Part shown: positions 1-7,832 of the stretch, piece after piece
Layout: the number at the start of each line of letters is the position of its first letter
Numbering within the stretch: the first letter of the stretch is position 1
NCBI GenBank assembly: GCA_027858955.1
Contig: JAQIBR010000224.1
Span: forward strand, 1 to 38,203
Direction of reading: 5' to 3'
Origin: Bacteroidales bacterium
GTDB lineage: Bacteria; Bacteroidota; Bacteroidia; Bacteroidales; UBA12170
Length of the DNA: 38,203 nt
The notes under the pieces: generated by a model
Databases searched by the model: none
The model's input: the letters and a program-made list of their open reading frames with translations, nothing else
Told to the model about the DNA's origin: nothing
Made by a program: the position numbers and the translations under genes

Positions 1-180
1 GAAGCAAAACGAAAAGCAGAAATTGAAGATAAAATAAAAAATCCCGATCGCGTAGATATTCGAAAAGAAATTGAAATGAAATGGGGCAGAACGGATAGAA
101 CTCGATCAAAATCAAAAAAATATGCGCTCTATTTTTATGTAATTGTGCTTGCTATAATCCTCTACTTTTTTCTTAAATAA
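1..180 (+). CDS. 3' end of a small membrane protein (partial)
   Basis: An open frame enters from the left edge and ends in TAA at 178-180. It is not in the ORF track. The visible 59 residues are a charged, Lys/Arg/Glu-rich stretch followed by one hydrophobic segment (ALYFYVIVLAIILYFFLK) at the extreme C-terminus, so the protein is probably anchored by a C-terminal membrane helix with its charged part in the cytoplasm. The stop overlaps the mutL start as TAATG, which suggests translational coupling. The family cannot be named from this fragment. Confidence 0.75.
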   Translation, partial: EAKRKAEIEDKIKNPDRVDIRKEIEMKWGRTDRTRSKSKKYALYFYVIVLAIILYFFLK

Positions 181-1994
181 TGGCTGATATTATCCAACTT
201 TTGCCTGATAGCGTAGCTAATCAAATTGCTGCCGGTGAAGTAATTCAGCGACCTGCTTCTGTTGTAAAAGAGTTGCTCGAAAATGCATTGGATGCAGGAG
301 CCACCGAAATCAGCCTGATTATCAAAGAAGCCGGAAAAACTTTAGTTCAGGTTGTTGATAATGGGTTTGGAATGTCTGAAACTGATGCCCGCCTTTGTTT
401 TGAAAAACATGCAACTTCGAAAATAAAAACAGCCGACGATCTTTTTTCGCTTTCAACAATGGGTTTTCGTGGTGAAGCATTGGCGTCAATTGCTGCTATT
501 TCTCATGTTGAATTAAAAAGCAAACAACCCGACAATGAATTGGGAACCTGCATTTTGATTGAAGGATCTGAAGTTATTTCTCAAAATTCTTGTCAGAACC
601 AAACAGGCACATCTATTTCAGTTAAAAACCTCTTTTACAATGTACCCGCTAGAAGAAACTTTTTAAAATCAAATACTGCTGAGCTAAGGCATATTATTGA
701 TGAATTTCAAAGAGTTGCTCTTACAAGTCCTGATGTTGCCTACACTTTTTACAATAATGGTCATATTCTCTTTCAGCTAAAAACCGCCAACTTAAAACAG
801 CGAATTATCGGCATTTTTGGTGCTAATTATATTGAAAGATTAGTCCCTCTAAAACAAGAATCGGATCATGTAAATATTTATGGCTTTATTGGCAAGCCAG
901 AATTTGCAAAAAAAACACGAGGTGAGCAATTTTTCTTTGCCAATAATCGCTTTATTAAACATCCTTATTTTCATCATGCTGTAAACAATACTTTTCAGGA
1001 ATTGATTCCGGAAAATGCTATACCAAGTTATTTTATCTTTATTGAAGTGGATCCAAAATCCATCGATGTTAATATTCACCCCACAAAAGTTGAAGTTAAT
1101 TTTTTAGATAAACGACTGATCTATGCTATTTTAGGATCGTCAATTAAAAAAGCTTTAGCCGAAAACAACCTTACTCCTGCATTGGATTTTGAGACTGAAC
1201 CAGGTTTGAATTTCGATTTTTCTGCCGACCGCCCTATTAATCCACCTCAAATCAAAATTAATCCTGATTATAACCCGTTTGAAAGCGATTCTAAACCTGC
1301 TTCTTCATTTCAAAAAGAAAAAGATGTCAATTTACCTCATTGGGAAAAATTATATGATTCGCCAATTGATATTCCGACTGAAAAAGAGTATTCTGTTCAC
1401 TTCGAAAGCAAACAACAAACTAATGCCGAGGAAAATAAACATAATGTTGTTCAAGGAGGTTTAAAATATATAATAACATCGGTTAAATCGGGGTTAATGA
1501 TTATAAATCAGCAACTTGCTCATGAACGTATTTTGTTTGAGAAATACCGCGATCAATTCCAATCAGGAAAAAATACATCGCAACAATTACTCTTCCCTAT
1601 TCAATTGCACTTTACTATGGCCGACAGTGAAATTGTTCAACAATTACTACCGGATTTAAAAGAGATAGGTTTTGATTTGGAACAATTCAGTCAGCAAAAT
1701 TTTGTCGCCACCGGCACTCCTCCCGAAGTTTTGGAAAGTCAGATTCAATCAATACTTGAACAAATCATTGAAAATCACAAAGCGATTAAGGATTTTGATA
1801 AAGACAGAAAAATTAATTTTGCGAAAAGTATGGCCAGGCAGCTTGCCATTAAGGCAGAAAAACGCTTGAAAACAGAAGAAATGACACAATTAATTAATGA
1901 ACTTTTTGCTTGTCAAATTCCTGATAAATCGCCCGGAGGGCAAACAATTATTAAGATTATTAGCACTCAAGACATCGACGAAAAATTCCAATAA
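180..1994 (+). CDS. mutL: DNA mismatch repair protein MutL
   Basis: MutL couples mismatch recognition by MutS to downstream repair. The GHKL ATPase N-terminus is clear: NQIAAGEVIQRPASVVKELL, ENALDAGA (ATP-lid Glu/Asn), VVDNGFGM, GFRGEALASIAAI and GTSISVKNLFYNVPARRNF, covering roughly residues 1-330. A low-complexity linker (about 340-415) leads to a C-terminal dimerisation domain. Length, 604 residues, is normal. The place of the DQHA(X)2E(X)4E endonuclease motif reads NQQLAHERILFE (residues 443-454), so the Asp and His are missing, and the C-terminal CPHGRP-like motif reads SPGGQT. Nicking activity is therefore doubtful, although the fold is kept. The ATG overlaps the upstream stop. Confidence 0.96.
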   Translation: MADIIQLLPDSVANQIAAGEVIQRPASVVKELLENALDAGATEISLIIKEAGKTLVQVVDNGFGMSETDARLCFEKHATSKIKTADDLFSLSTMGFRGEALASIAAISHVELKSKQPDNELGTCILIEGSEVISQNSCQNQTGTSISVKNLFYNVPARRNFLKSNTAELRHIIDEFQRVALTSPDVAYTFYNNGHILFQLKTANLKQRIIGIFGANYIERLVPLKQESDHVNIYGFIGKPEFAKKTRGEQFFFANNRFIKHPYFHHAVNNTFQELIPENAIPSYFIFIEVDPKSIDVNIHPTKVEVNFLDKRLIYAILGSSIKKALAENNLTPALDFETEPGLNFDFSADRPINPPQIKINPDYNPFESDSKPASSFQKEKDVNLPHWEKLYDSPIDIPTEKEYSVHFESKQQTNAEENKHNVVQGGLKYIITSVKSGLMIINQQLAHERILFEKYRDQFQSGKNTSQQLLFPIQLHFTMADSEIVQQLLPDLKEIGFDLEQFSQQNFVATGTPPEVLESQIQSILEQIIENHKAIKDFDKDRKINFAKSMARQLAIKAEKRLKTEEMTQLINELFACQIPDKSPGGQTIIKIISTQDIDEKFQ

Positions 1995-2004
1995 AGAATA
2001 AATG

Positions 2005-2012
2005 TACTTTTG
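2005..2012 (+). promoter_or_regulatory. possible -7 element for the rhomboid pair
   Basis: TACTTTTG matches the Bacteroidota -7 consensus TAnnTTTG and lies 43 bases before the first rhomboid start. No TTG is seen at the right distance upstream, so this is weak. The genes could equally be read from the mutL promoter. Confidence 0.3.
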
Positions 2013-2055
2013 GCAAGTATTTTGCGTCAAACGCTTCACATAAAAAACTTGATTA

Positions 2056-2907
2056 ATGAATCAACAATTCAGACCTAATAAATTTGGCATATTACCTCCG
2101 GTGGTTAAAAACCTCCTAATTATTAACGGCCTTTTCTTTTTAGCAGCCCTAGGTGTTGGTGCAGCTTTTAAATACGATTTAAACAATTTACTTGGACTCC
2201 ATTATATTGGAGCTGAATATTTTAAGCCTTTTCAGTATGTGACTTATATGTTTATGCATAGTACCCAAAATTTTTCACATATTTTGTTCAATATGTTTGC
2301 ACTTTGGATGTTTGGAAATGCACTGGAAAATGTTTGGGGAAGTAAAAGATTCCTGATTTATTATATTGTCACAGGTTTAGGAGCTGGAATTATTTACACT
2401 TTTTGGATACATTTCCAATTGGCTCCTACTCTCGAAGCTATTGATTTTTTCTTAAACAACCCAAGTATTTCATCCTTTGTTGAATTCAGAAATTCCGATT
2501 TTTTCCAAATTGGAAGTTACGATATACAAAATAATTTTAATGCTTTTGCAAGTGAATATAATCGATTAATTGCTAGTAATCCTTCTCAAGCTCTCCAAGA
2601 AAGCATTAGTTTTATGGAGCAATACCGCATCGACTTTTTAAATGCACATACAGTTGTTGGAGCAAGTGGTGCAGTATTTGGCATTTTACTTGCTTTTGGT
2701 ATGATGTTTCCTAACTCTGTAATTTATCTTTACTTTGCCATCCCTATAAAAGCAAAATGGTTTGTAATACTATATGGACTTTTTGAACTCTATTCAGGTA
2801 TCTCAAACAATCCCAACGATAACGTAGCTCATTTTGCTCATTTAGGCGGTATGGTTTTTGGGTTTTTACTTATAATGTTTTGGAAACAGAAAGGAAGGTT
2901 GCATTAA
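2056..2907 (+). CDS. rhomboid family intramembrane serine protease
   Basis: Rhomboids cut substrates inside the membrane with a Ser-His dyad. Several hydrophobic segments are visible. The first conserved region is FMHSTQNFSHILFNMFALWM (the HxxxN signature), the catalytic serine lies in GASGAVFGILLAF, and the catalytic His in NVAHFAHLGGMVFGF. Between the second and fourth helices there is an unusually long polar insert of roughly 80 residues (about 125-205), larger than in GlpG. The protein is 283 residues. It is followed by a second rhomboid whose ATG overlaps its TAA. Substrates are unknown. The mutL-rhomboid-rhomboid order is, from memory, common in Bacteroidota. Confidence 0.93.
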   Translation: MNQQFRPNKFGILPPVVKNLLIINGLFFLAALGVGAAFKYDLNNLLGLHYIGAEYFKPFQYVTYMFMHSTQNFSHILFNMFALWMFGNALENVWGSKRFLIYYIVTGLGAGIIYTFWIHFQLAPTLEAIDFFLNNPSISSFVEFRNSDFFQIGSYDIQNNFNAFASEYNRLIASNPSQALQESISFMEQYRIDFLNAHTVVGASGAVFGILLAFGMMFPNSVIYLYFAIPIKAKWFVILYGLFELYSGISNNPNDNVAHFAHLGGMVFGFLLIMFWKQKGRLH

Positions 2908-3869
2908 TGTACGGCTCATCAAATCCATATCAAAAACAGCCTGGAGAATATTGGGCAGCTATTAAGCAGTTTTTCAATAAAAAAACTACTCTATCAAACC
3001 TTGTTTTAATTAACATTTTGGTTTTCCTTTTTATTAATCTTGCAAGTTTATTCCTTTTTTTATTCTCTATTGATCAGAGCTTTGCGCACGTCAGGGGCGT
3101 TTCAAGATTAGTTTATTGGTTATCGCTTCCAGCTGATTTAAGTGCTTTAATGTTCAAGCCTTGGACACTAATAACTTATATGTTTGTTCAAGAAGGTTTT
3201 CTGCATCTGCTTTTTAATATGATGGTATTATATATTGGAGGACAAATTTTCTCTAATTTCATGAGTTCAAAAATGTTATTGACTACATATATTTTAGGTG
3301 GTTTAAGTGGTGCTTTATTATATATTATTTCATTCAATATTTTTCCAGCATTCGAACCAAATGTGAGCAACGCAATTGCTTTAGGATCATCAGCCTCTGT
3401 ATTGGCAATTTTCGTAGCAAGTGCAACATATGCACCAAACCTTAAGTTGCAGTTATTTTTATTCGGCCAAGTTTCATTAAAGTATATTGCTTTAGTCATT
3501 ATTGCTTTGGATGTATTAAATATACAAAATGGAAATGCCGGTGGACATATAGCACATTTGGGCGGAGCTCTTTACGGATTCTTGTTTGTTTATAATCTTA
3601 AAAAGGGAAGAAATATTGGTAATTTTTTCGAGCGTTTAAATATTGGTTCAGTATTTACTTCTTTTATTAATTTGTTTAAAAAGCCTAAACATAATTTTAA
3701 AAATGTTTACACAAATAAAAAGCCTGTTAAGGATACGGATTATTTGCGAAAAAAAGCTGAAGAACAAGCCAACATTGATGAAATTTTGGAGAAAATCAAA
3801 AAATCGGGTTATGAAAGCTTATCTAGTGAAGAAAAAGCAAAACTATTCAACGCAAGCAACAGTAAATAA
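2907..3869 (+). CDS. second rhomboid family protease with C-terminal DUF6576-like tail
   Basis: The ORF track starts at a TTG (2880). I prefer the ATG at 2907 (MYGSSNPYQK) because it follows an AAAGGAAGG Shine-Dalgarno-like sequence and overlaps the previous TAA, giving 320 residues. Rhomboid signatures are GFLHLLFNMMVLYIGG, the serine motif GSSASVLAIF and the His motif GGHIAHLGGALYGF. Downstream of the membrane domain is a soluble, basic cytoplasmic tail ending in NIDEILEKIKKSGYESLSSE, which resembles the short DUF6576 tail of Bacteroidota rhomboids. It probably shares an mRNA with the first rhomboid. Whether the two pair or act separately is unknown. Confidence 0.92.
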   Translation: MYGSSNPYQKQPGEYWAAIKQFFNKKTTLSNLVLINILVFLFINLASLFLFLFSIDQSFAHVRGVSRLVYWLSLPADLSALMFKPWTLITYMFVQEGFLHLLFNMMVLYIGGQIFSNFMSSKMLLTTYILGGLSGALLYIISFNIFPAFEPNVSNAIALGSSASVLAIFVASATYAPNLKLQLFLFGQVSLKYIALVIIALDVLNIQNGNAGGHIAHLGGALYGFLFVYNLKKGRNIGNFFERLNIGSVFTSFINLFKKPKHNFKNVYTNKKPVKDTDYLRKKAEEQANIDEILEKIKKSGYESLSSEEKAKLFNASNSK

Positions 3870-3948
3870 ACTGAAACCTTAGTTTAAACACTTTCCATAA
3901 TATGGACAAGTATTATTAGTTTTTCATAGTTTTTATCAGATAAAATTC

Positions 3949-3980
3949 TTGTAGAAGGCATATGCTTGTGTGTATCTTTG
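3949..3980 (+). promoter_or_regulatory. Bacteroidota-type promoter, TTG-N21-TATCTTTG
   Basis: TTG at 3949-3951 and TATCTTTG at 3973-3980 are 21 bases apart, a good match to the -33/-7 elements of the Bacteroidota primary sigma factor. No gene starts close behind it. A strong terminator lies about 105 bases downstream, so the promoter would produce a short transcript. Confidence 0.5.
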
Positions 3981-3986
3981 TAAAAG

Positions 3987-4120
3987 AAATTCAAAATGGC
4001 TTTCGACAATTAAAAGCTTGAAAAAATAACCAATTACTCAGAAACTTTCTCATAGGGTTTACATAATAATTAGATAATGTTTATAAGAGCTGACTTGCAT
4101 GGTAGTCAGCTCTTTTTTTT
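3987..4120 (+). ncRNA. candidate small RNA between promoter and intrinsic terminator
   Basis: A consensus-like promoter (3949-3980) is followed by about 130 bases with no credible gene and then by a perfect terminator hairpin. The only small frame inside is a five-codon ATG frame (MAFDN) at 3996. The transcript is unlikely to be a leader for the next gene, because the terminator separates them and that gene has its own -7 element. No known RNA family was recognised; the ends are inferred from the promoter and terminator. Confidence 0.35.
4085..4120 (+). terminator. rho-independent terminator
   Basis: AAGAGCTGACT (4085-4095) pairs perfectly with AGTCAGCTCTT (4104-4114) around an 8-base loop, followed by an unbroken T run to 4120. 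It ends transcription from the rhomboid side and/or the candidate small RNA, just before the next gene. Confidence 0.85.
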
Positions 4121-4144
4121 ATCAACAAATTCGGACTATTTTCT

Positions 4145-4152
4145 TAATTTTG
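4145..4152 (+). promoter_or_regulatory. -7 element TAATTTTG next to the start codon
   Basis: TAATTTTG ends only four bases before the ATG at 4157, so transcription would start at or very near the start codon. No clear TTG is visible 19-21 bases upstream. It may mark a leaderless mRNA. Confidence 0.4.
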
Positions 4153-4156
4153 CTCG

Positions 4157-5266
4157 ATGGCAAAAACAAAAAACAAATATCGCTTTCGTCTTTTTCTTTG
4201 GGCTAATCAGTTTTTTGTTTCATTGCTGTTATTAACTTATTTAACGCCATTTGTTCCGCCCCAAATCTTTTGGCCTCTCTCCATTTTCGGCTTTACTTAT
4301 CCTATATTATTGTTAATCAATGTTTTATTTATCATTTTCTGGCTCCTTTCGTTAAATAAAAACCTACTATATTCATTGCTAGCTATTCTGATTGGATGGA
4401 ATACTTTAAATCTGCATTTTCAGCTAAAAAGCACAGATAATGAGATTGCTGAACAAGCATTTAAAGTGGTTTCATTTAATGTAAAAAATCTATCCAATAA
4501 CAACGATAAATATGCAGATATTAATGTTCGCTCATCTATTCTAAATTACATTGAAGAGCAAAATGCTCAGTTTATTTGCTTACAAGAGTTCCAAACATAT
4601 CCTACAAAAGAAATAAATACTGTAAAAGAATTTCAAGAACGACTTGGCATGCCCTATTACGCAGAAGCACGTTATGTACCAAGCAGTAAATTTAAGTTTG
4701 TAGATTTAATGATAATTTATTCCAAATATCCAATTATAAAGCAACAAGAGTTGCGTTTTTTGGATAAAGCTTACGCCTTGATCGTTGATATTGTATACAA
4801 TAATGATACTCTCCGATTATTTAATATCCATTTAGAATCAAATCACTTTGAAAGAAATGATTACGAGATTTTTAGCACTTCAGATAGTGGACTAAATGAG
4901 GAAACAAGTGGACAAGTATTGTCTTTACTTGAAAAAATTGCCCGCTACTCTAAGATTAGAAATTTACAGGTGAATCATATTCACGAATTGATAAAAAAGA
5001 CTTCCTGCCCAATTGTAATTTGTGGCGATTTTAACGATACTCCAGCAACTTATTCTTATCATAAACTTGCCAATAACCTTAAAGATGCTTTTGTTGAAAA
5101 AGGCAAAGGATATGGAAATACATACAATGGCAAATTACCACCAATGAGGATTGATTATATCCTAAGCGATACAATTTTTCAAATACATCAATTTGAAATT
5201 GAAAAAATCAATTTGTCAGATCATTATCCCATAATCAGTACTCTAAGTTTATCAAATGAGAATTAA
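4157..5266 (+). CDS. membrane-anchored endonuclease/exonuclease/phosphatase family protein
   Basis: The 369-residue protein starts with about three hydrophobic segments (residues 10-90), followed by an EEP-fold domain. Metal-binding and catalytic motifs are visible in order: VSFNVKNLS, FICLQEFQ, FNIHLESNH, VICGDFNDTPAT, MRIDYIL and NLSDHYPIIS. These match the exonuclease III/DNase I/inositol phosphatase superfamily, so the enzyme probably hydrolyses a phosphodiester or phosphomonoester outside or at the membrane. The substrate cannot be read from sequence; nucleic acid and phospholipid are both possible. It stands alone between a terminator and the uvrB promoter. Confidence 0.9.
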   Translation: MAKTKNKYRFRLFLWANQFFVSLLLLTYLTPFVPPQIFWPLSIFGFTYPILLLINVLFIIFWLLSLNKNLLYSLLAILIGWNTLNLHFQLKSTDNEIAEQAFKVVSFNVKNLSNNNDKYADINVRSSILNYIEEQNAQFICLQEFQTYPTKEINTVKEFQERLGMPYYAEARYVPSSKFKFVDLMIIYSKYPIIKQQELRFLDKAYALIVDIVYNNDTLRLFNIHLESNHFERNDYEIFSTSDSGLNEETSGQVLSLLEKIARYSKIRNLQVNHIHELIKKTSCPIVICGDFNDTPATYSYHKLANNLKDAFVEKGKGYGNTYNGKLPPMRIDYILSDTIFQIHQFEIEKINLSDHYPIISTLSLSNEN

Positions 5267-5288
5267 TTATTCCTCCCAATTTCTTTTT

Positions 5289-5296
5289 TATTTTTG
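5289..5296 (+). promoter_or_regulatory. uvrB -7 element TATTTTTG
   Basis: TATTTTTG fits TAnnTTTG and lies 21 bases before the uvrB ATG. No matching TTG is seen at -33. No LexA-like palindrome was noticed here. Confidence 0.45.
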
Positions 5297-5317
5297 CAGT
5301 AACGGTACTATAAAATT

Positions 5318-7321
5318 ATGGACTTTAAACTAACATCTACTTTCAAACCAACTGGCGATCAACCTCAGGCTATTCAGCAATTGATAGATGGCATAAAACG
5401 TGGTGATGATTCGCAAGTTCTTCTTGGAGTAACTGGATCTGGTAAAACTTTTACAATTGCCAATGCTATTCAAAAAATAAAGCAACCTGTACTGGTTCTC
5501 TCTCATAACAAAACGCTTGCCGCTCAACTTTATAGCGAGTTCAAGCAGTTTTTCCCTGACAATGCAGTTGAATATTTTGTTTCGTATTACGATTATTATC
5601 AGCCAGAAGCTTATCTACCAAGTTCTAACACATATATAGAAAAAGATTTAAGTATTAACGATGAAATTGAAAAACTTCGGCTAAGTACTTCTTCTGCTCT
5701 ACTTTCAGGTCGCAGAGATGTAATTGTAGTTTCATCAGTTTCATGCATCTATGGAATTGGAAACCCTGAAGATTTTACTGAAAATGTTATTTTATTAAAA
5801 ACAGGCGATAAAATCGAACGAAATAAATTACTCCTTCGGCTTGTGGATAGTTTATATTCTCGCACAGAAGTTCAATTTTCAAGAGGGACTTTTAGAGTAA
5901 AAGGTGATACTTTGGATGTTTATCCAGCATATGCTGATACTGCTTTCAGAATAGGATTCTGGGGTAATGAAATCGAAAGTTTGGAGCAGATCGATCCTGA
6001 AAATGGCAAAACAATAATCAGTTTAGAACAAATTACCATTTATCCGGCTAACATATTTGTGACAACCAAAGACAAAATGAAATCGGCAATTGTGGAAATT
6101 CAGAACGATCTATTTAAGCAAGTCGATTATTTTAAAGACACTCAAGATCATAGCTCTGCTAAACGTTTAGAAGATCGTGTTATATACGATATTGAAATGC
6201 TTAAAGAACTGGGATATTGCTCAGGAATAGAAAATTATTCTCGATACTTTGATGGTAGAAAAGCTGGAAGCAGACCATTTTGTCTCTTAGATTATTTCCC
6301 CGATGATTATTTAACTATTATTGACGAATCGCACGTAACAATTCCTCAAATAAGAGCAATGTATGGCGGCGACCGATCGCGCAAACAAAATTTGGTAGAA
6401 TATGGTTTTCGTTTGCCATCAGCCTTAGATAATCGCCCCTTAAAATTTGAAGAATTCGAAGCAATAAGTAATCAGACTATTTACGTAAGCGCTACTCCAG
6501 CCGATTACGAGCTTCAGAGAAGCGAAGGTGTTGTTGTTGAGCAACTTATCAGACCAACAGGCCTTCTAGACCCTCCAATAGAAATACGTCCCAGCCAAAA
6601 TCAAATTGATGATCTTTTAGATGAAGTGCAGAAAAGAATTGTTTTGAAAGAGCGTGTTTTGGTAACAACCCTTACTAAGCGAATGGCCGAGGAGCTAAGC
6701 AAATATTTTATCAATCTTAAGATTAAAACTGCATATATTCATTCTGATGTAGATACACTTGAACGAGTTGAGATTATGCAAAGTCTACGACAAGGTATTG
6801 TAGATGTACTTGTTGGAGTAAACCTTTTGAGAGAAGGATTGGATTTGCCAGAAGTGTCCTTAGTAGCCATTTTAGATGCAGACAAAGAAGGCTTTTTAAG
6901 ATCAGAGCGTTCGCTCACTCAAACTGCTGGTCGAGCAGCACGTAATCTAAACTCTTTGGTAATTATGTATGCCGATAAAGTTACAGCATCGATGCAAAAA
7001 ACCATAGATGAAACTAGTCGTAAAAGGGAAATACAGCTACAATACAATGAAAAGCACAATATTACACCGACAGCCATTGTTAAACCAATGACAAATGCTT
7101 TAGACGGGAGTATTGAAAGAATGGCTTATGTTGAACCTGATGCTCTTACAACCGCAGCCGATCCAGCTATTGCATATTTAGCCAAACCTAAATTGGAAAA
7201 GGCAATCCGTAAGATTAGAAGAGATATGGAAGCAGCAGTTAAAGAACTTGATTTTATCCAAGCTGCAAAACTTAGAGATGAACTATATAATCATCAAAAG
7301 CAGTTAGAAAAATTGACATAA
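5318..7321 (+). CDS. uvrB: excinuclease ABC subunit UvrB
   Basis: UvrB is the damage-verifying helicase-like subunit of nucleotide excision repair, loaded by UvrA and then bound by UvrC. Visible features are Walker A GVTGSGKTFTIAN (about residues 37-49), the beta-hairpin region YYDYYQPEAYLPSSNTYIEK, DESH in motif II (TIIDESHVTI), the C-terminal helicase motifs (VLVTTLTKRMAEEL, NLLREGLDLPEVSLVAILDADKEGFLRS, QTAGRAARN) and the UVR domain ending AAKLRDELYNHQKQLEKL, which contacts UvrC. Length, 667 residues, is normal and no key residue is missing. It has its own promoter element upstream. Confidence 0.98.
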   Translation: MDFKLTSTFKPTGDQPQAIQQLIDGIKRGDDSQVLLGVTGSGKTFTIANAIQKIKQPVLVLSHNKTLAAQLYSEFKQFFPDNAVEYFVSYYDYYQPEAYLPSSNTYIEKDLSINDEIEKLRLSTSSALLSGRRDVIVVSSVSCIYGIGNPEDFTENVILLKTGDKIERNKLLLRLVDSLYSRTEVQFSRGTFRVKGDTLDVYPAYADTAFRIGFWGNEIESLEQIDPENGKTIISLEQITIYPANIFVTTKDKMKSAIVEIQNDLFKQVDYFKDTQDHSSAKRLEDRVIYDIEMLKELGYCSGIENYSRYFDGRKAGSRPFCLLDYFPDDYLTIIDESHVTIPQIRAMYGGDRSRKQNLVEYGFRLPSALDNRPLKFEEFEAISNQTIYVSATPADYELQRSEGVVVEQLIRPTGLLDPPIEIRPSQNQIDDLLDEVQKRIVLKERVLVTTLTKRMAEELSKYFINLKIKTAYIHSDVDTLERVEIMQSLRQGIVDVLVGVNLLREGLDLPEVSLVAILDADKEGFLRSERSLTQTAGRAARNLNSLVIMYADKVTASMQKTIDETSRKREIQLQYNEKHNITPTAIVKPMTNALDGSIERMAYVEPDALTTAADPAIAYLAKPKLEKAIRKIRRDMEAAVKELDFIQAAKLRDELYNHQKQLEKLT

Positions 7322-7382
7322 TCTTCACATTTTCTTGTTAATTTGTTTACCTGTTTTCATTTACAAGGCGTAAAAATTAAGT

Positions 7383-7390
7383 TATATTTG
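7383..7390 (+). promoter_or_regulatory. -7 element TATATTTG at the head of the polysaccharide cluster
   Basis: TATATTTG matches TAnnTTTG and lies 21 bases before the response regulator ATG at 7412. It would drive the cluster from 7412 onward. No good -33 TTG is present, so the promoter may be weak or activator-dependent. Confidence 0.4.
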
Positions 7391-7411
7391 TGGATTAACG
7401 AGTGGACATTT

Positions 7412-7810
7412 ATGAAAAAAAAGATTTTTGCCATCGATGATGAACACAGTATTCGCTTTATCATTGAAAATACTTTTAAAAAAGAATTTGAAATTGATAC
7501 TTTTCTTAATGGCGAACAAGCATTAGCATCAATGCAAACCGGCGATATTCCTGATTTAATTATTTGCGATATCGAAATGCCGATTATGAACGGTTTCGAA
7601 TTTATCAAACAAGTTCGTGCTAGTGGTTTTTTCGATGATATTCCTCTACTTATGCTTTCGGGTAAAGAAAGCAGCAATGATAGAATTAAATGCTTTGAAA
7701 TTGGAGCCGACGATTATATCCTTAAACCTTTTAACCCAAAAGAACTACTTGCAAGGGTAAAAAGAAGATTAAAATCGATAGATTTATATTCAATGCGTAA
7801 GGGTTATTAA
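7412..7810 (+). CDS. single-domain response regulator (receiver only)
   Basis: The ORF track starts at a TTG (7343). The ATG at 7412 (MKKKIFAIDDE) is chosen because it begins exactly at the receiver fold and follows the -7 element. The 132 residues form one CheY-like domain: acidic pair D9/D10, phosphoacceptor D53 in LIICDIEMPIMNGF, S83 in LMLSGKES at the usual Thr/Ser position, and K105 in DYILKPF. There is no output domain, so it must act through a partner. The next gene begins 22 bases later and carries an inactive receiver domain on a sugar transferase, making that enzyme a natural candidate partner. No kinase gene is nearby. Confidence 0.93.
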   Translation: MKKKIFAIDDEHSIRFIIENTFKKEFEIDTFLNGEQALASMQTGDIPDLIICDIEMPIMNGFEFIKQVRASGFFDDIPLLMLSGKESSNDRIKCFEIGADDYILKPFNPKELLARVKRRLKSIDLYSMRKGY

Positions 7811-7832
7811 TCATCTCCAAAAACAAATAGTT

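Noticed and set aside
3188-3499. 103-residue minus-strand frame inside the second rhomboid gene
   Set aside because: Complete overlap with a well-supported gene; a shadow frame without motifs.
7357-7677. 106-residue minus-strand frame opposite the response regulator
   Set aside because: Shadow of the receiver gene; no family features.
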